This document shows positions 1-8,832 of a stretch of DNA of 49,737 nucleotides, in pieces. Position numbers and translations under genes: made by a program. Origin of the DNA: Shouchella clausii. Its GTDB lineage: Bacteria; Bacillota; Bacilli; Bacillales; Bacillaceae_D. Position 1 is the stretch's first letter, and each line of letters begins with the position of its first letter. The DNA is taken from NCBI RefSeq assembly GCF_001598215.1, contig NZ_BCXJ01000010.1:1-49737 (forward strand), written 5' to 3'. The notes under the pieces were generated by a model. It saw nothing but the letters and a program-made list of their open reading frames with translations, was not told where the DNA came from and searched no databases.

Positions 1-110
1 AAGTTGTGGCTCACTATCATTCATTGACGAGATACCTTGTATCTCTTTTACGCTTGGCTTTTGTTCAGTTTTCAAAGGACTCGTTTGTTAGTCGTTTTTT
101 AGCGACTTTT
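1..110 (-). promoter_or_regulatory. Probable rRNA operon leader (minus strand)
   Basis: Read on the minus strand, 61-80 contains CCTTTGAAAACTGAACAA, a sequence characteristic of Bacillus 16S rRNA leaders (boxA-like antitermination region). It lies just downstream of four tRNA genes on the same strand, which suggests that the tRNAs are transcribed into, or lie just ahead of, an rRNA operon beyond base 1. No rRNA gene itself is visible here. Confidence 0.55.
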
Positions 111-156
111 CTATCATACAGTTTCCCACCAAAAAAGTCAACTACTTTTTTTGCAA

Positions 157-233
<77 letters not shown>

Positions 234-264
234 AAAAATCTCAATCTACTAAAACATTTAAATA

Positions 265-338
265 TGGAGCGGGTGATGGGAATCGAACCCACATCATCAG
301 CTTGGAAGGCTGAGGTTTTACCACTAAACTACACCCGC
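265..338 (-). tRNA. tRNA-Gly (TCC)
   Basis: A 74-nt tRNA with acceptor GCGGGTG/CACCCGC, anticodon loop CTTCCAA (TCC) and an encoded CCA. Its 5' half is copied upstream at 463-493. Confidence 0.97.
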
Positions 339-350
339 GTATTATATTGT
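308..350. repeat. 43-bp exact direct repeat, copy 1
   Basis: Identical to 463-505. It covers the 5' half of tRNA-Gly plus 12 bases upstream of the gene. The two copies are separated by 112 bp (351-462) that shows no gene. Confidence 0.9.
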
Positions 351-462
351 ACAAATTTCCGCTATCTCTGCCCCGAACACCATGCCTCTTCCTCTTCTCG
401 CTTATTCAATGATGCTTATGCGTCGAGGCAACTCGGAGGTTTTTCATGGATGTTTCGCTCGT

Positions 463-493
463 GGCTGAGGTTTTACCACTAAACTACACCCGC
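463..493 (-). pseudogene. tRNA-Gly 5'-half fragment (duplicated)
   Basis: These 31 bases are identical to the 5' half of the intact tRNA-Gly (acceptor strand, D arm and start of the anticodon stem), but no 3' half follows. The identity continues through the adjacent upstream sequence, giving an exact 43-bp direct repeat (308-350 and 463-505). The fragment cannot fold as a tRNA. Confidence 0.85.
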
Positions 494-505
494 GTATTAT
501 ATTGT
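463..505. repeat. 43-bp exact direct repeat, copy 2
   Basis: Second copy of the tRNA-Gly 5' segment at 308-350, ending 15 bp before the 3' end of tRNA-Pro. Consistent with a tandem duplication whose first copy lost its 3' half, or with a scar of an excised element. Confidence 0.9.
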
Positions 506-520
506 GCAATACATTACAGA

Positions 521-597
521 TGGTCGGGAAGACAGGATTTGAACCTGCGACCCCTTGGTCCCAAACCAAGTGCTCTGCCAAGCTGAGCTACTTCCCG
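521..597 (-). tRNA. tRNA-Pro (TGG)
   Basis: 77-nt cloverleaf with acceptor CGGGAAG/CTTCCCG, anticodon loop reading TGG, and an encoded CCA. Confidence 0.97.
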
Positions 598-600
598 CAA

Positions 601-677
601 TGGCGCGCCCGAGAGGATTCGAACCTCTAACCGCTTGATTCGTAGTCAAGTACTCTATCCAGTTGAGCTACGGGCGC
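601..677 (-). tRNA. tRNA-Arg (ACG)
   Basis: 77-nt cloverleaf with acceptor GCGCCCG/CGGGCGC, anticodon ACG (A34 expected to be edited to inosine), and an encoded CCA. It is the first gene of the cluster after the promoter at 723-751. Confidence 0.97.
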
Positions 678-722
678 TTGTTTTATTTAAATTGTTTCGC
701 TAGCTCGCCAGCGACAAGTAAT

Positions 723-751
723 AATATAGCATAATCATCCTGCATAGACAA
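723..751 (-). promoter_or_regulatory. Sigma-A promoter of tRNA cluster 1
   Basis: On the minus strand TTGTCT (746-751), a 17-bp spacer and TATATT (723-728) form a good sigma-A promoter about 45 bp ahead of tRNA-Arg. The same arrangement, with shared flanking bases (AAAAAAGTATTG upstream and CTATATTAT around the -10), precedes the second tRNA cluster at 36167-36196. From here to 998 no gene is seen. Confidence 0.75.
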
Positions 752-998
752 TACTTTTTTTAAAAATATTTATCTCAGCGTAATAGTAGCTCTACCTGTT
801 ATTATACCACATTTTATATGGATCTACGAATAGCATTGTTTTTTATTATTGATTTTAATAAAAAAGTAGAAGGCCATGCCAGCTGTTATTTAAGCATAAG
901 CCTTCCAAAACCTCTATTGCTGATACCATGACATTAAACTTTAAGTTTACACACCTACCTAGATTTAATGTACAAAAATTTTCAAGGTTTCCTTGATG

Positions 999-1361
999 TT
1001 ATCCCCATTTAAGGACAATCGACATTGCGCAACAATTGCCGCCCACATTAATGGCCGGAGATTCTAATTGGAATACAATGCCTGTTGGGGAAAACTTAAT
1101 GTCGTTGACAGCAGTTAACCCCGGAACAGATTGAATCATGTGCTGCACGGTTAGGTTGTCGCTCTTTTGTGCTGCTTCCATTAAACGTTTCGCAAATGGC
1201 CGGTTTCCTAATTGGTTCAGAAGGAGCTGGCTCTGTTTAAGCAAAAAATCAAACTGATGAACAGACTCCGTCAATTCAGTCGTATCCACCGGAGGAAATT
1301 GTCTATAAAACACAGCTTGAGGTGGGCATTGATGAAATGCCCGTCGCCAATTGTAATTCAT
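999..1361 (-). CDS. Small hypothetical protein, possibly YuzC-like spore-associated
   Basis: About 120 residues starting MNYNWRRAFHQCPP, chosen because GGAAGAGAAG lies just before this ATG; an in-frame ATG at 1406 has no clear site. The protein has a Pro/Tyr/Phe-rich start (FYRQFPPVDT), a helical middle section, and a C-terminal end with VGGNCC. The FPPVDT segment followed by a helical repeat-like region recalls B. subtilis YuzC, a small protein linked to spores, but this is from memory of sequence style and is not secure. No catalytic motif is seen. It stands alone on the minus strand, with a short membrane protein gene upstream. Confidence 0.6.
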   Translation of the reverse strand: MNYNWRRAFHQCPPQAVFYRQFPPVDTTELTESVHQFDFLLKQSQLLLNQLGNRPFAKRLMEAAQKSDNLTVQHMIQSVPGLTAVNDIKFSPTGIVFQLESPAINVGGNCCAMSIVLKWG

Positions 1362-1465
1362 CTTCTCTTCCTTTCGCACCGCATACTGTCTTACATTTGT
1401 ATGCATATATGCCTATCCAAGGTACAAAGGAAAGGAAGTAGCAACTTAGGCTTTACTTATCTACG

Positions 1466-1660
1466 TTACTGCTGTGCAAGTGTACCGATAGCTGATAATA
1501 TAAAAACAGCAACGGCCAAAATAGCAAATAGCAGCCAAAACTTAGGCATTTTTTTCTTTTTAATGCCGCGATAAACGAGTCCACATAGCCATGTGATCAA
1601 TAACGCAATCAAAAATGCTCCTAACATTCTACCGACAATATAGCCGATTACATAACCCAT
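1466..1660 (-). CDS. Small two-TM membrane protein
   Basis: This 64-residue protein has two hydrophobic segments, residues 3-28 and 42-62, separated by a basic loop (YRGIKKKKMPK). That layout predicts a hairpin membrane protein with the loop in the cytoplasm. The first segment contains Gly spaced for helix packing (GYIVGRMLGA). An AGGAAACGAAGGAA region precedes the ATG. I do not recognise a family. It lies about 100 bp upstream of the 120-residue hypothetical gene and could be co-transcribed with it. Confidence 0.6.
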   Translation of the reverse strand: MGYVIGYIVGRMLGAFLIALLITWLCGLVYRGIKKKKMPKFWLLFAILAVAVFILSAIGTLAQQ

Positions 1661-1855
1661 TTCCTTCGTTTCCTCTCTACATCCAATCTTTTATTAATAA
1701 ATCTATACAAAAGAGCCAAAACCAGTCGCCTCGTTTTGCATTGGTATCTCGTCCTTCAATCGTCGCTTTTAATCTTATTTAGATGAAAGCAGTCATTTAC
1801 ACGGTAAACCAATTATAGCGCCTTTGATTTATGCTTTTTCTAATAGTTTAAGCTA

Positions 1856-2404
1856 CTAAATGTATAATTGATATAAACCAGTTTCATCGTCAATTGCTTT
1901 CGCTCGCTCAAAAGCTGTCTTTTGTGTGCTACTGCTATTTATTTGTTCATACATAAACATTAACACGAACAGAAGAGAAGCATTTCCATCCACATAATCC
2001 TTTGGTGCAATATACGATTCCGCTTTGCAGCGTTTAAATGCTTCCGCTAGCGTTTTATCCCCTAAAGTACAACCTGTAGCCAAGACATGAACACCCTCTA
2101 AACGTGCATGCTTCAATACTTCTTCAGCACCGAAATAACAGGTGCGCGGTTCATTTTCTTCATAAACGTCTTCAGCCAATTCTGGCAATATAAATTGCCC
2201 TTCTTCCCCATGAAAACATAAAATTAAATAATCGCTTTTGTCCCTTGCTTTTCCTGATAAGATGCCGACTAAGTCATTAGGCCGCCCTATCCAGTGCATA
2301 TAGACACGCGCTCCATAATATTCAAGTACAGACCGCAAGGAGAATGCTTCTAATTCACAATTTGGCCCTACTGCTAGGGTAATACGCATATTTGGCTCGC
2401 TCAA
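1856..2404 (-). CDS. Orphan caspase/CHAT-like domain protein
   Basis: A 182-residue protein with a TTG start, 8 bp after GGAGGT. The sequence fits the caspase-haemoglobinase fold: a strand ending LILCFHG with His65-Gly66, then VLATGC with Cys112, then a helix LAEAFKRCKAESYIAP that matches the 'A.AF...GA..VIA' stretch after the CHAT cysteine, and a closing FVLMFMYEQI helix. His and Cys are in the order and context expected for a catalytic dyad. There is no signal peptide, transmembrane helix or partner domain, so it would be a free cytoplasmic domain. Flanking genes do not suggest a substrate. The fold assignment is inference from motif order; activity is unknown. Confidence 0.6.
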   Translation of the reverse strand: MSEPNMRITLAVGPNCELEAFSLRSVLEYYGARVYMHWIGRPNDLVGILSGKARDKSDYLILCFHGEEGQFILPELAEDVYEENEPRTCYFGAEEVLKHARLEGVHVLATGCTLGDKTLAEAFKRCKAESYIAPKDYVDGNASLLFVLMFMYEQINSSSTQKTAFERAKAIDDETGLYQLYI

Positions 2405-2647
2405 TATGAATTACCTCCATATGAAATTGTGTGTGCATTGCCATTGTAAATGAAGTTTATTGAATTTGGAAGATAAAGCAGTGACCTTTTAAGGAAAGCC
2501 AGCGGATTTCGCCGCTAGCTACCAGCAATTTTTCGTCCTTACGTTTTGTCGCTAATATTTCGGTTTTAAGCAGTTTGCCTTCTCCTTATTGTCGGCGTCC
2601 TCCTTAAACACTTGTCATTTTTAGGGCCCTCTCTCATCTAGTTCTTT

Positions 2648-3511
2648 TCAAGAAAAACTTCCCAATGAATCGTAGATACTATTAGAATAGGCAGTAATCG
2701 CTTCGTCATACTCTGGATAGTTGTAGCCAAGACTGGCCGATAATCCTTTCGAGTACTTTCTAAAAAGCTCATAACAAGTAAATAAAGATTGCCACGTTTC
2801 TGCGTAACCCTTCTCACAATAAGTCGAAAGCAATGCTTCCCAATCCTCTTTAGGGAGATAGCGATCAATAAATTTATAATTTTTCCCCACACTAAACGTA
2901 TATCCTCGCTCTGAGCCGACATACCAAGCCATCATTCTCAACAAGTTAGGCCGTGCAATTCCATTTAAATGGTCGATAGCAAAGAGGATTTCCTTTCTTG
3001 CTAATCCTTTGACTACATAGGTGGAAACCATCCAGAATTCATTGCAACAATCATCAAATTCTCTTTCTGTTGGCTTTTTTAGCCAATAGTGACGATCATC
3101 AGCAACGATTTCATTTTTAACGAGTCGATCCTTATCAAGTAGAACTTCAACTAGACCATCACTTTGAGAAAAGTAATCTTTCACTTCGTTGAGAGGAATA
3201 AGGGTTAAATCCAATTTATTGCCATCATCAAAAAGAATAATATAGGAAAACCAATTGCCTAATTCAGGCGGAAAAAGCTTCATGTCCTCCGGCTTTTGCA
3301 TCATTATTGCTTTTCCGAATTGATCAAGCCACTGGTCATTTTCTTTAAACGAGTCCATATCCGTTACAAAGTAAGAAATATCATAATCCTGAAATTTATC
3401 AGGAGTGATATTTTTGTTTGTACGTGAGCCTTCCAACGTGACTAAACGAATTCGCTCATCGTTTTTCGCAAAATCTAAAAACAGCGCCATCATTTCTTGT
3501 TCGCTTCGCAA
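2648..3511 (-). CDS. aadK: Aminoglycoside 6-adenylyltransferase (ANT(6)/AadK family)
   Basis: A 287-residue protein, the usual family length, with a TTG start after GGAGGAGAG. The nucleotidyltransferase signature is clear: LEGSRTN (residues 26-32) followed by DYDISYFV (42-49) with the two metal-binding aspartates, and KLDLTLIPL near 98-106 carrying the third acidic residue. Family members transfer AMP from ATP to the 6-hydroxyl of streptomycin in the cytoplasm. Chromosomal aadK genes are native in several Bacillus species, so this is more likely intrinsic than recently acquired. No mobile element sits beside it. The precise substrate range cannot be read from sequence. Confidence 0.9.
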   Translation of the reverse strand: MRSEQEMMALFLDFAKNDERIRLVTLEGSRTNKNITPDKFQDYDISYFVTDMDSFKENDQWLDQFGKAIMMQKPEDMKLFPPELGNWFSYIILFDDGNKLDLTLIPLNEVKDYFSQSDGLVEVLLDKDRLVKNEIVADDRHYWLKKPTEREFDDCCNEFWMVSTYVVKGLARKEILFAIDHLNGIARPNLLRMMAWYVGSERGYTFSVGKNYKFIDRYLPKEDWEALLSTYCEKGYAETWQSLFTCYELFRKYSKGLSASLGYNYPEYDEAITAYSNSIYDSLGSFS

Positions 3512-3649
3512 TGCACTCTCCTCCGATCTTCTATTTTATTCTTATTTTTATACCCTCTTCCCTTTCTGCAAGACTTTCATTCGCTTAAAGTTACATGTCA
3601 TTGACTTTTTTAATCTTACCTTAATACCCTGCTTGTGATGGGATTTTAA

Positions 3650-3706
3650 ATAAAAAAAGCCCCTTGGCGTGAAAGGAAGATTGACTTCCCACTTCAACCA
3701 AGGAGG
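3650..3706 (-). terminator. Long terminator hairpin after the PTS operon
   Basis: CCTTGG (3662-3667) pairs with CCAAGG (3698-3703), and an inner stem GTGGGAAG/CTTCC..CAC extends it. On the minus strand the hairpin is followed by seven T (3652-3658). It ends the operon that stops at 3823. Confidence 0.75.
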
Positions 3707-3822
3707 TTCATACTCCAAAGGCTAATCAAGTAACCAGTATAGTCTCATCATTCAATCTCAATGAAACACTCGATACAAAACGCTTGTCCGAGCGCTCTAT
3801 ATTTGCGGGCCCATCTGATTCC

Positions 3823-5727
3823 TTAAAGAACACTGCTCATTTTTTTGACGTTGTTTCTGTCCTTCTCAGGAATTGGTTTTTTCAAAAAGCCAATGATCAA
3901 GCATGTAATGATCGACCCAAGCAAGATGCAACCAACGTACAATAATGGTTTATCACTTGCGATTGGGATGACAAAAATACCGCCATGAGGTGCCTTTAAT
4001 GAAATATCCAGCGCCATGCACACTGCACCGCCCACTGCAGCACCGATAATATTTGCCGGAATGATTCTTAATGGATCTGCAGCGGCAAAAGGAATCGCCC
4101 CTTCGGTAATAAAGCTTGCTCCCAAGACATAACTTGCTTTTCCTGCTTCTGCTTCTTGAATCGTAAAACGATTCTTAAAGATTGTTGTCGCAAGCGCAAT
4201 TCCAAGTGGTGGCACCATTCCGCCAACCATCAATGCAGCGGAAGGTTCAAAAATGTTGGCAGCAAACATTGCTAGCCCAAAGGCAGAAGCCGTTTTATTA
4301 ATCGGCCCACCCATATCTGAAGCCATCATACCGGCTAATAAAGCGCCTAACAGTGCCGCATTTATGCCAGTAAGACCTTTTAATACAGCCTCCAAGTATT
4401 GATTAAGCATAGACATTGGTGTGTTCAAGATAAAAAACATAAACGCGCCGACGACTAACGTACTTAATAATGGAACAATTAAAACAGACACTAAACCTTG
4501 AAAAGACTTCGGTATTTTAGCCATTGACTTGCCTATAAATTTAGCAGCAAAACCGCCTACAAAGCCAGCTATCATACCGCCGAGGAAACCAGATCCACCG
4601 ATTGTAGCGACCATGCCACCAATCATGGCTGGGGCTAACCCTTGTTTGTCGGCAATGCTGTAGCCAATAAAGCCAGCTAAAATAGGAACCATCAATGCAA
4701 ATGCCGCTTCTCCACCGACCTGACTAAAGAAATGGGCAATCACATTGTATTGATCGCTTTCAGGATCAGCAGCATAAATGCCAAACATAAAGGAAATTGC
4801 AATAAAAATTCCACCGACTACAACGAATGGGATCATATACGAAACCCCACTCATAATATGCTTGTAAAAATTCAATCCGGTTTTTTCTTCTTCTGGCTCA
4901 GGCTCCTGCTTCTGTACGGCCTGCTCAACCTTTTCATCCCGAATACGATAGGAAAGCGCTTGGTCAATTAAATGATCTGCGTCACTAATCGCTTTTTTCA
5001 CAGGTACATCAACAAAATGTTTGCCTTGTAACGCAGAAGTATCAACTCGTACATCGTGTGCGACTACAATGGCGTCTGCTTTCTGAATATCGGCTGCCGT
5101 AAGTTTGTTCTCAGGGCCATTTGCGCCATTGGTTTGAATTTTCACTTTCATGCCACGTTTTTCGGCTGCTTCCTTTAATGATTCTGCCGCCATATAGGTG
5201 TGGGCAATTCCCGTCATACATGCCGTAATTCCGATTAAATATTTTCCTGAGTCCGCTTCGTCAGTTGTATCCTTTGCCTGTAAGTGGTCCTGTTCCTCAA
5301 TCGCTTTCATCACCTCATCTACTGATGTAGCGACAAGGAGCTTTGCTCTAAACGTTTCACTCATTAAAAATGTGGAAAGTCTAGACAAGAGCGCTAAATG
5401 TTCATTTGAAGCATTTTCCGGCGCAGCAATCATAAAGATTAAATTCGTATGTTGTCCGCCAAAATCAATTCCTTGCAGCGTGCGCCCCATTACAATTGTC
5501 GGTTCGGGTACAGAGCTAGACTTTGCGTGTGGAATCGCAACGCCATAGCCGACTGCTGTCGAAATTTCTTGCTCTCTTTTATAAATCGCTTTTTTGAATT
5601 CTTCCGGGTTATCAGTAAGGCCGTTTTGTGCCAATTTATCGACTAACTCATCAATAACAGCTGTCTGGCTATTCCCTTGAAGGTTCAAAATTATATTGTC
5701 ACGCGTTAAAATATCGACCAATTTCAC
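3823..5727 (-). CDS. PTS fructose-type EIIABC permease
   Basis: A 634-residue fused phosphotransferase permease with a GTG start after AAAGGAGGG. Domains in order are EIIA (1-145, phosphorylated His67 in VAIPHAK), EIIB (162-260, Cys170 in GITACMTGIAHT) and EIIC (285-625, many TM helices, Gly-rich GFLGGMIAGFVGG). It would import and phosphorylate a ketose, or a related sugar such as mannosylglycerate, taking phosphate from HPr. The A-B-C order and size match the Fru family. It is the last gene after a PRD regulator and a class II aldolase, with no 1-phosphofructokinase gene nearby, so the substrate may be something other than plain fructose. Confidence 0.9.
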   Translation of the reverse strand: MKLVDILTRDNIILNLQGNSQTAVIDELVDKLAQNGLTDNPEEFKKAIYKREQEISTAVGYGVAIPHAKSSSVPEPTIVMGRTLQGIDFGGQHTNLIFMIAAPENASNEHLALLSRLSTFLMSETFRAKLLVATSVDEVMKAIEEQDHLQAKDTTDEADSGKYLIGITACMTGIAHTYMAAESLKEAAEKRGMKVKIQTNGANGPENKLTAADIQKADAIVVAHDVRVDTSALQGKHFVDVPVKKAISDADHLIDQALSYRIRDEKVEQAVQKQEPEPEEEKTGLNFYKHIMSGVSYMIPFVVVGGIFIAISFMFGIYAADPESDQYNVIAHFFSQVGGEAAFALMVPILAGFIGYSIADKQGLAPAMIGGMVATIGGSGFLGGMIAGFVGGFAAKFIGKSMAKIPKSFQGLVSVLIVPLLSTLVVGAFMFFILNTPMSMLNQYLEAVLKGLTGINAALLGALLAGMMASDMGGPINKTASAFGLAMFAANIFEPSAALMVGGMVPPLGIALATTIFKNRFTIQEAEAGKASYVLGASFITEGAIPFAAADPLRIIPANIIGAAVGGAVCMALDISLKAPHGGIFVIPIASDKPLLYVGCILLGSIITCLIIGFLKKPIPEKDRNNVKKMSSVL

Positions 5728-5754
5728 GTTATTCCCTCCTTTAAGTTTATGAGT

Positions 5755-6624
5755 TTAGCAAAAATAGAGGTGTGCCTTATTTGTCGAATTAAATAAATCC
5801 ATTTTTTGTTTTACAACTTGTTGTGCAGCTTTCCGCGCACTTGGCATGATCACGTCTGGCTCATAGGCGCCTTGGTTAGCCGTTAAGAAACGCCGCATTT
5901 CCTCAAAGAAAGCACTTTTCATATCTGTCGATAAATTGATCTTTGCTACGCCATGAAGATACGTTTGTGAAATCTCCTCATCTTTATTGTCACTTCCTCC
6001 ATGAAGGACAAGCGGAATTCCTACTTTTTCATTGATTTCAGCGAGCAAGTCTAGCTTTAACTCTGGTTTGCCTGCATGCTTATATTGACCATGAGAAGTA
6101 CCAATCGCAACCGCCAACGTATCGATCCCTGTATCGTTAACAAATGTTTTTGCGTCGTTAGCATCTGTATACAATATTTCGTCAGCCCCGCCTTCAGAGC
6201 TTCCTTCATTGGAGCCAATTGTTCCTAATTCAGCTTCTACAGAAACATTTACGTTATGTGCAAGTTTGACAACTTCCTTCGTGATTGCAATGTTGTCGGC
6301 AAACGAGGCATGGGAGGCATCAATCATGACAGACGTAAACCCATTTCGAATCGCTCTCATCACATCTTTGACAGAAGCGCCGTGATCAAGATGGATGGCC
6401 ATCGGCACTTTTGCGTTTTTGCATCTTTCCCGGACGTAGGCCACAAATTCATCGCCAAGCAACTCCATTTCATTCGGATGGATTTGGATGATGGCAGGGG
6501 CATTTTTTTCTTCAGCTGAATCGACAACGACTCGTACAAACTCACTGTTTGCGACATTAAAGGAACCTACCGCAAAGTGGTGTTCGTATGCTACAGCTAA
6601 CAATTCTTTCATATTCATTAACAT
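5755..6624 (-). CDS. Class II ketose-bisphosphate aldolase
   Basis: 289 residues with the start at MLMNMKELL, placed 7 bp after AAGGAGAG; an in-frame ATG 36 bp upstream has no ribosome site. Zinc-aldolase residues are visible: HLDHG (His78, catalytic Asp80, His81), GTSHG (His178) and VLHGG (His208), positions that fit the KbaY/GatY/FbaA family closely. The family cleaves fructose- or tagatose-1,6-bisphosphate to DHAP and glyceraldehyde 3-phosphate. It sits 27 bp upstream of the EIIABC permease, so it should act on the phosphorylated sugar that the permease delivers. Whether it uses a bisphosphate or a monophosphate cannot be told from sequence. Confidence 0.9.
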   Translation of the reverse strand: MLMNMKELLAVAYEHHFAVGSFNVANSEFVRVVVDSAEEKNAPAIIQIHPNEMELLGDEFVAYVRERCKNAKVPMAIHLDHGASVKDVMRAIRNGFTSVMIDASHASFADNIAITKEVVKLAHNVNVSVEAELGTIGSNEGSSEGGADEILYTDANDAKTFVNDTGIDTLAVAIGTSHGQYKHAGKPELKLDLLAEINEKVGIPLVLHGGSDNKDEEISQTYLHGVAKINLSTDMKSAFFEEMRRFLTANQGAYEPDVIMPSARKAAQQVVKQKMDLFNSTNKAHLYFC

Positions 6625-6644
6625 TGATTTTCTCTCCTTATTGG

Positions 6645-8504
6645 TTAAATCTGATTCCAAACTTCGATAAATTCTGTTTTTTGTTCTGTATGAAGAAGCT
6701 CTCGTACATGTTCGATTCTCTTTGTCTTCTGAAAAAACTCTGTAAACGCGTATTCATTCCGTTCAATATCGGAAGAGGGAATATAAATGATAATCAGCTG
6801 AACTAGCTCATTCCCCCACTGGATCGCTTTCTGATTAACGCCAATGATTACCCTCTCTTTATAGTCTTCCATTTCAAAATAAGGATGAGGAATAGCCACT
6901 AAGTTGCCTATCGACGTATAAGACATTCTCTCCCTTTTCATCGTTGGTTCATAGTAATGCTCTTGGCCATTTAGCGTAAGCAAGTGGCGGATCGCTTCTT
7001 CAGGGCTACTCTCATTCATCCAGTGAATCGCCGCGTCCTCAATAATCGAATGCTGTGCTTCAAGGAAGAAACGAATTTTCTTTATATCAATGCTGTGAAA
7101 GCCATTTTGAATCATAATGAAATTCGCCGTCGTTTGTGGTGTAAATGCTAGATTGATGCCAATGTATAAATAGGCATGGTCAAATACATAATCGGTCGAG
7201 CATTTTTCGATTTTGCAAATGTCTAGTTCATCAAAATATGTTGCAATTTTGGAGGCAATAAGCTTTGTTCGCTCATAGCTTCTACTGTAAAGAATGATGG
7301 TTTTTAATTTCTTCCTCTTTTTATCCTGTGAATCGAGAATGACTTGAATATGATAGGCTAAATAAGCAATTTCACTGTCCTGAATTTCGACAGCAAATTC
7401 TTTTTCAATTTGTAGAGCAATATTAGAAGCAATACTGAAAGAGAAAAAATATTCTGCTTTCGTTTCTTTCACAAACGGGTTATAGATAAGCAAATTATGT
7501 GAAGCAGGATTAATAATTCGGTAAATGTGATTGGAAATGTTATTTCTAAACCTTGTCTGTGAATAAGTAGGAACTTGGTAAACCTGTTCCACTTGACGTA
7601 AAATCGCTTCAATTTTGCCTATCACTTCTGGATTCTTGTTTTTTATTTTGGCATCGTCTAAGTCTAACTGTAACGATATTAAATAATTGACAAGAAAAAT
7701 CGCTTCATCGTCTGTAATATAGGCGAATTTATGCAACTGAGACCGAAACGCTTCTGCTACTTCAAATTCCCTGAACTCTGTCAAATTCACCAGTTCTGTA
7801 TCTTGAATGGCGACAAGATGGCCAGCATTGATTTGATGGATAATAATGATCAATTGAGTAGTCAGTTTTTTGTAAATCGAGAACTCCATGTTAAGTTGGT
7901 CATTTTTATTGATCTCATCCACCACTTTAAAGACCGTTTCAATCGTCTCTGGCTCCACCCACGACCGGAACCCATTGATGACAAAATCCTTGAACATCTC
8001 TTTCTTTACCGAAATGGAGGTGAAAAAGCTTTCTAACAAAATTCGTTTTTGCATTTCCGTTCCAAGCAATTTCATGCCTTTAAACACTTTTGTATCTATG
8101 GAAACATCAATTCCTAAAGCGTCAATATTCATTGTAAGCCGTTGCATTCGACTGCGAATCGTCTGTGGCGAATAATAAAACTTGTCGGCAATTTCATCGT
8201 ATGTGATGTACCGATCCTCATTCATTAAGAACTGGATAATTTCAAACTCCAGAAGCGCTTCTTCCATTTCTTTATTCGTTGAGCCAACTCGCTCTTGATC
8301 AAATTGGCTATCATCTTTGAGAAGTTTATAGCCTTGCGGCGATGAAATAATGACGATGTCACTAAAACTCTCATTAATATCCTTAATGTAGTTGCGAATC
8401 GTGCGGTCCGTGACATTTAAAATCTCAGCCAACGCGGAAGCGGATACATATTCTCGATTCTGGTTCAATAGAAAGTCAATTAATTGATTACGCTTTTTAT
8501 GCAA
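6645..8504 (-). CDS. PRD-containing transcriptional activator (BglG/MtlR type)
   Basis: About 620 residues. An N-terminal winged HTH (VSASALAEILNVTDRTIRNYI) is followed by a second helical DNA-binding stretch, two PTS regulation domains (about 180-390), an EIIB-like domain, and a C-terminal EIIA-like domain ending with GNLVAIPHPYF, where the His is the expected phosphorylation site. Such activators are controlled by phosphorylation from HPr and from the cognate EII. The TTG at 8504 is preferred because AAAGGTGG lies 8 bp ahead; GTG at 8516 or 8513 is possible. Its stop is 20 bp from the aldolase start, so the three genes form one operon and the regulator senses sugar flux through the permease. 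Confidence 0.88.
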   Translation of the reverse strand: MHKKRNQLIDFLLNQNREYVSASALAEILNVTDRTIRNYIKDINESFSDIVIISSPQGYKLLKDDSQFDQERVGSTNKEMEEALLEFEIIQFLMNEDRYITYDEIADKFYYSPQTIRSRMQRLTMNIDALGIDVSIDTKVFKGMKLLGTEMQKRILLESFFTSISVKKEMFKDFVINGFRSWVEPETIETVFKVVDEINKNDQLNMEFSIYKKLTTQLIIIIHQINAGHLVAIQDTELVNLTEFREFEVAEAFRSQLHKFAYITDDEAIFLVNYLISLQLDLDDAKIKNKNPEVIGKIEAILRQVEQVYQVPTYSQTRFRNNISNHIYRIINPASHNLLIYNPFVKETKAEYFFSFSIASNIALQIEKEFAVEIQDSEIAYLAYHIQVILDSQDKKRKKLKTIILYSRSYERTKLIASKIATYFDELDICKIEKCSTDYVFDHAYLYIGINLAFTPQTTANFIMIQNGFHSIDIKKIRFFLEAQHSIIEDAAIHWMNESSPEEAIRHLLTLNGQEHYYEPTMKRERMSYTSIGNLVAIPHPYFEMEDYKERVIIGVNQKAIQWGNELVQLIIIYIPSSDIERNEYAFTEFFQKTKRIEHVRELLHTEQKTEFIEVWNQI

Positions 8505-8804
8505 TCTAACCACCACCTTTCTATGTCATCACTGTATAATAGAAATGACACAGGCGCTATATCCGTATATTTTCCTATAGCTAGGAAAAAATGCGCTTCC
8601 CATCTCTAAACAGTAGGCTATTTTGCTCATATAACCTAAAAACTTTGCGAAGAGGAAAGCCTTATAAATGTAAAAACGAATGTCTAACCTGAATTATTTC
8701 ATGGAATGGAAACTAGAAAGGCGATAACGCTTTGAGGGAGAGTGAATGGAAAGAGGTTATAGGGTAGAAAGCAAACCAATTGGTTGTTTCCACTTATTAA
8801 GCAC

Positions 8805-8832
8805 AAAAAAGGGGAACGAACACTCCCCTTTA
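8805..8832 (-). terminator. Terminator of the PhzF-family gene
   Basis: AAAGGGGA and TCCCCTTT pair around an 8-nt loop, followed on the minus strand by a run of T. The stop codon of the gene lies inside the hairpin. Between here and 8504 no gene is seen; an imperfect palindrome with AAAG..CG/CG..CTTT at 8717-8733 is too weak to call an operator. Confidence 0.85.

Noticed and set aside
8717-8733. Imperfect palindrome AAAGGCGATAACGCTTT upstream of the PRD regulator, considered as a CcpA cre site
   Set aside because: It departs from the cre consensus at key positions and lies about 210 bp from the start without a visible promoter.
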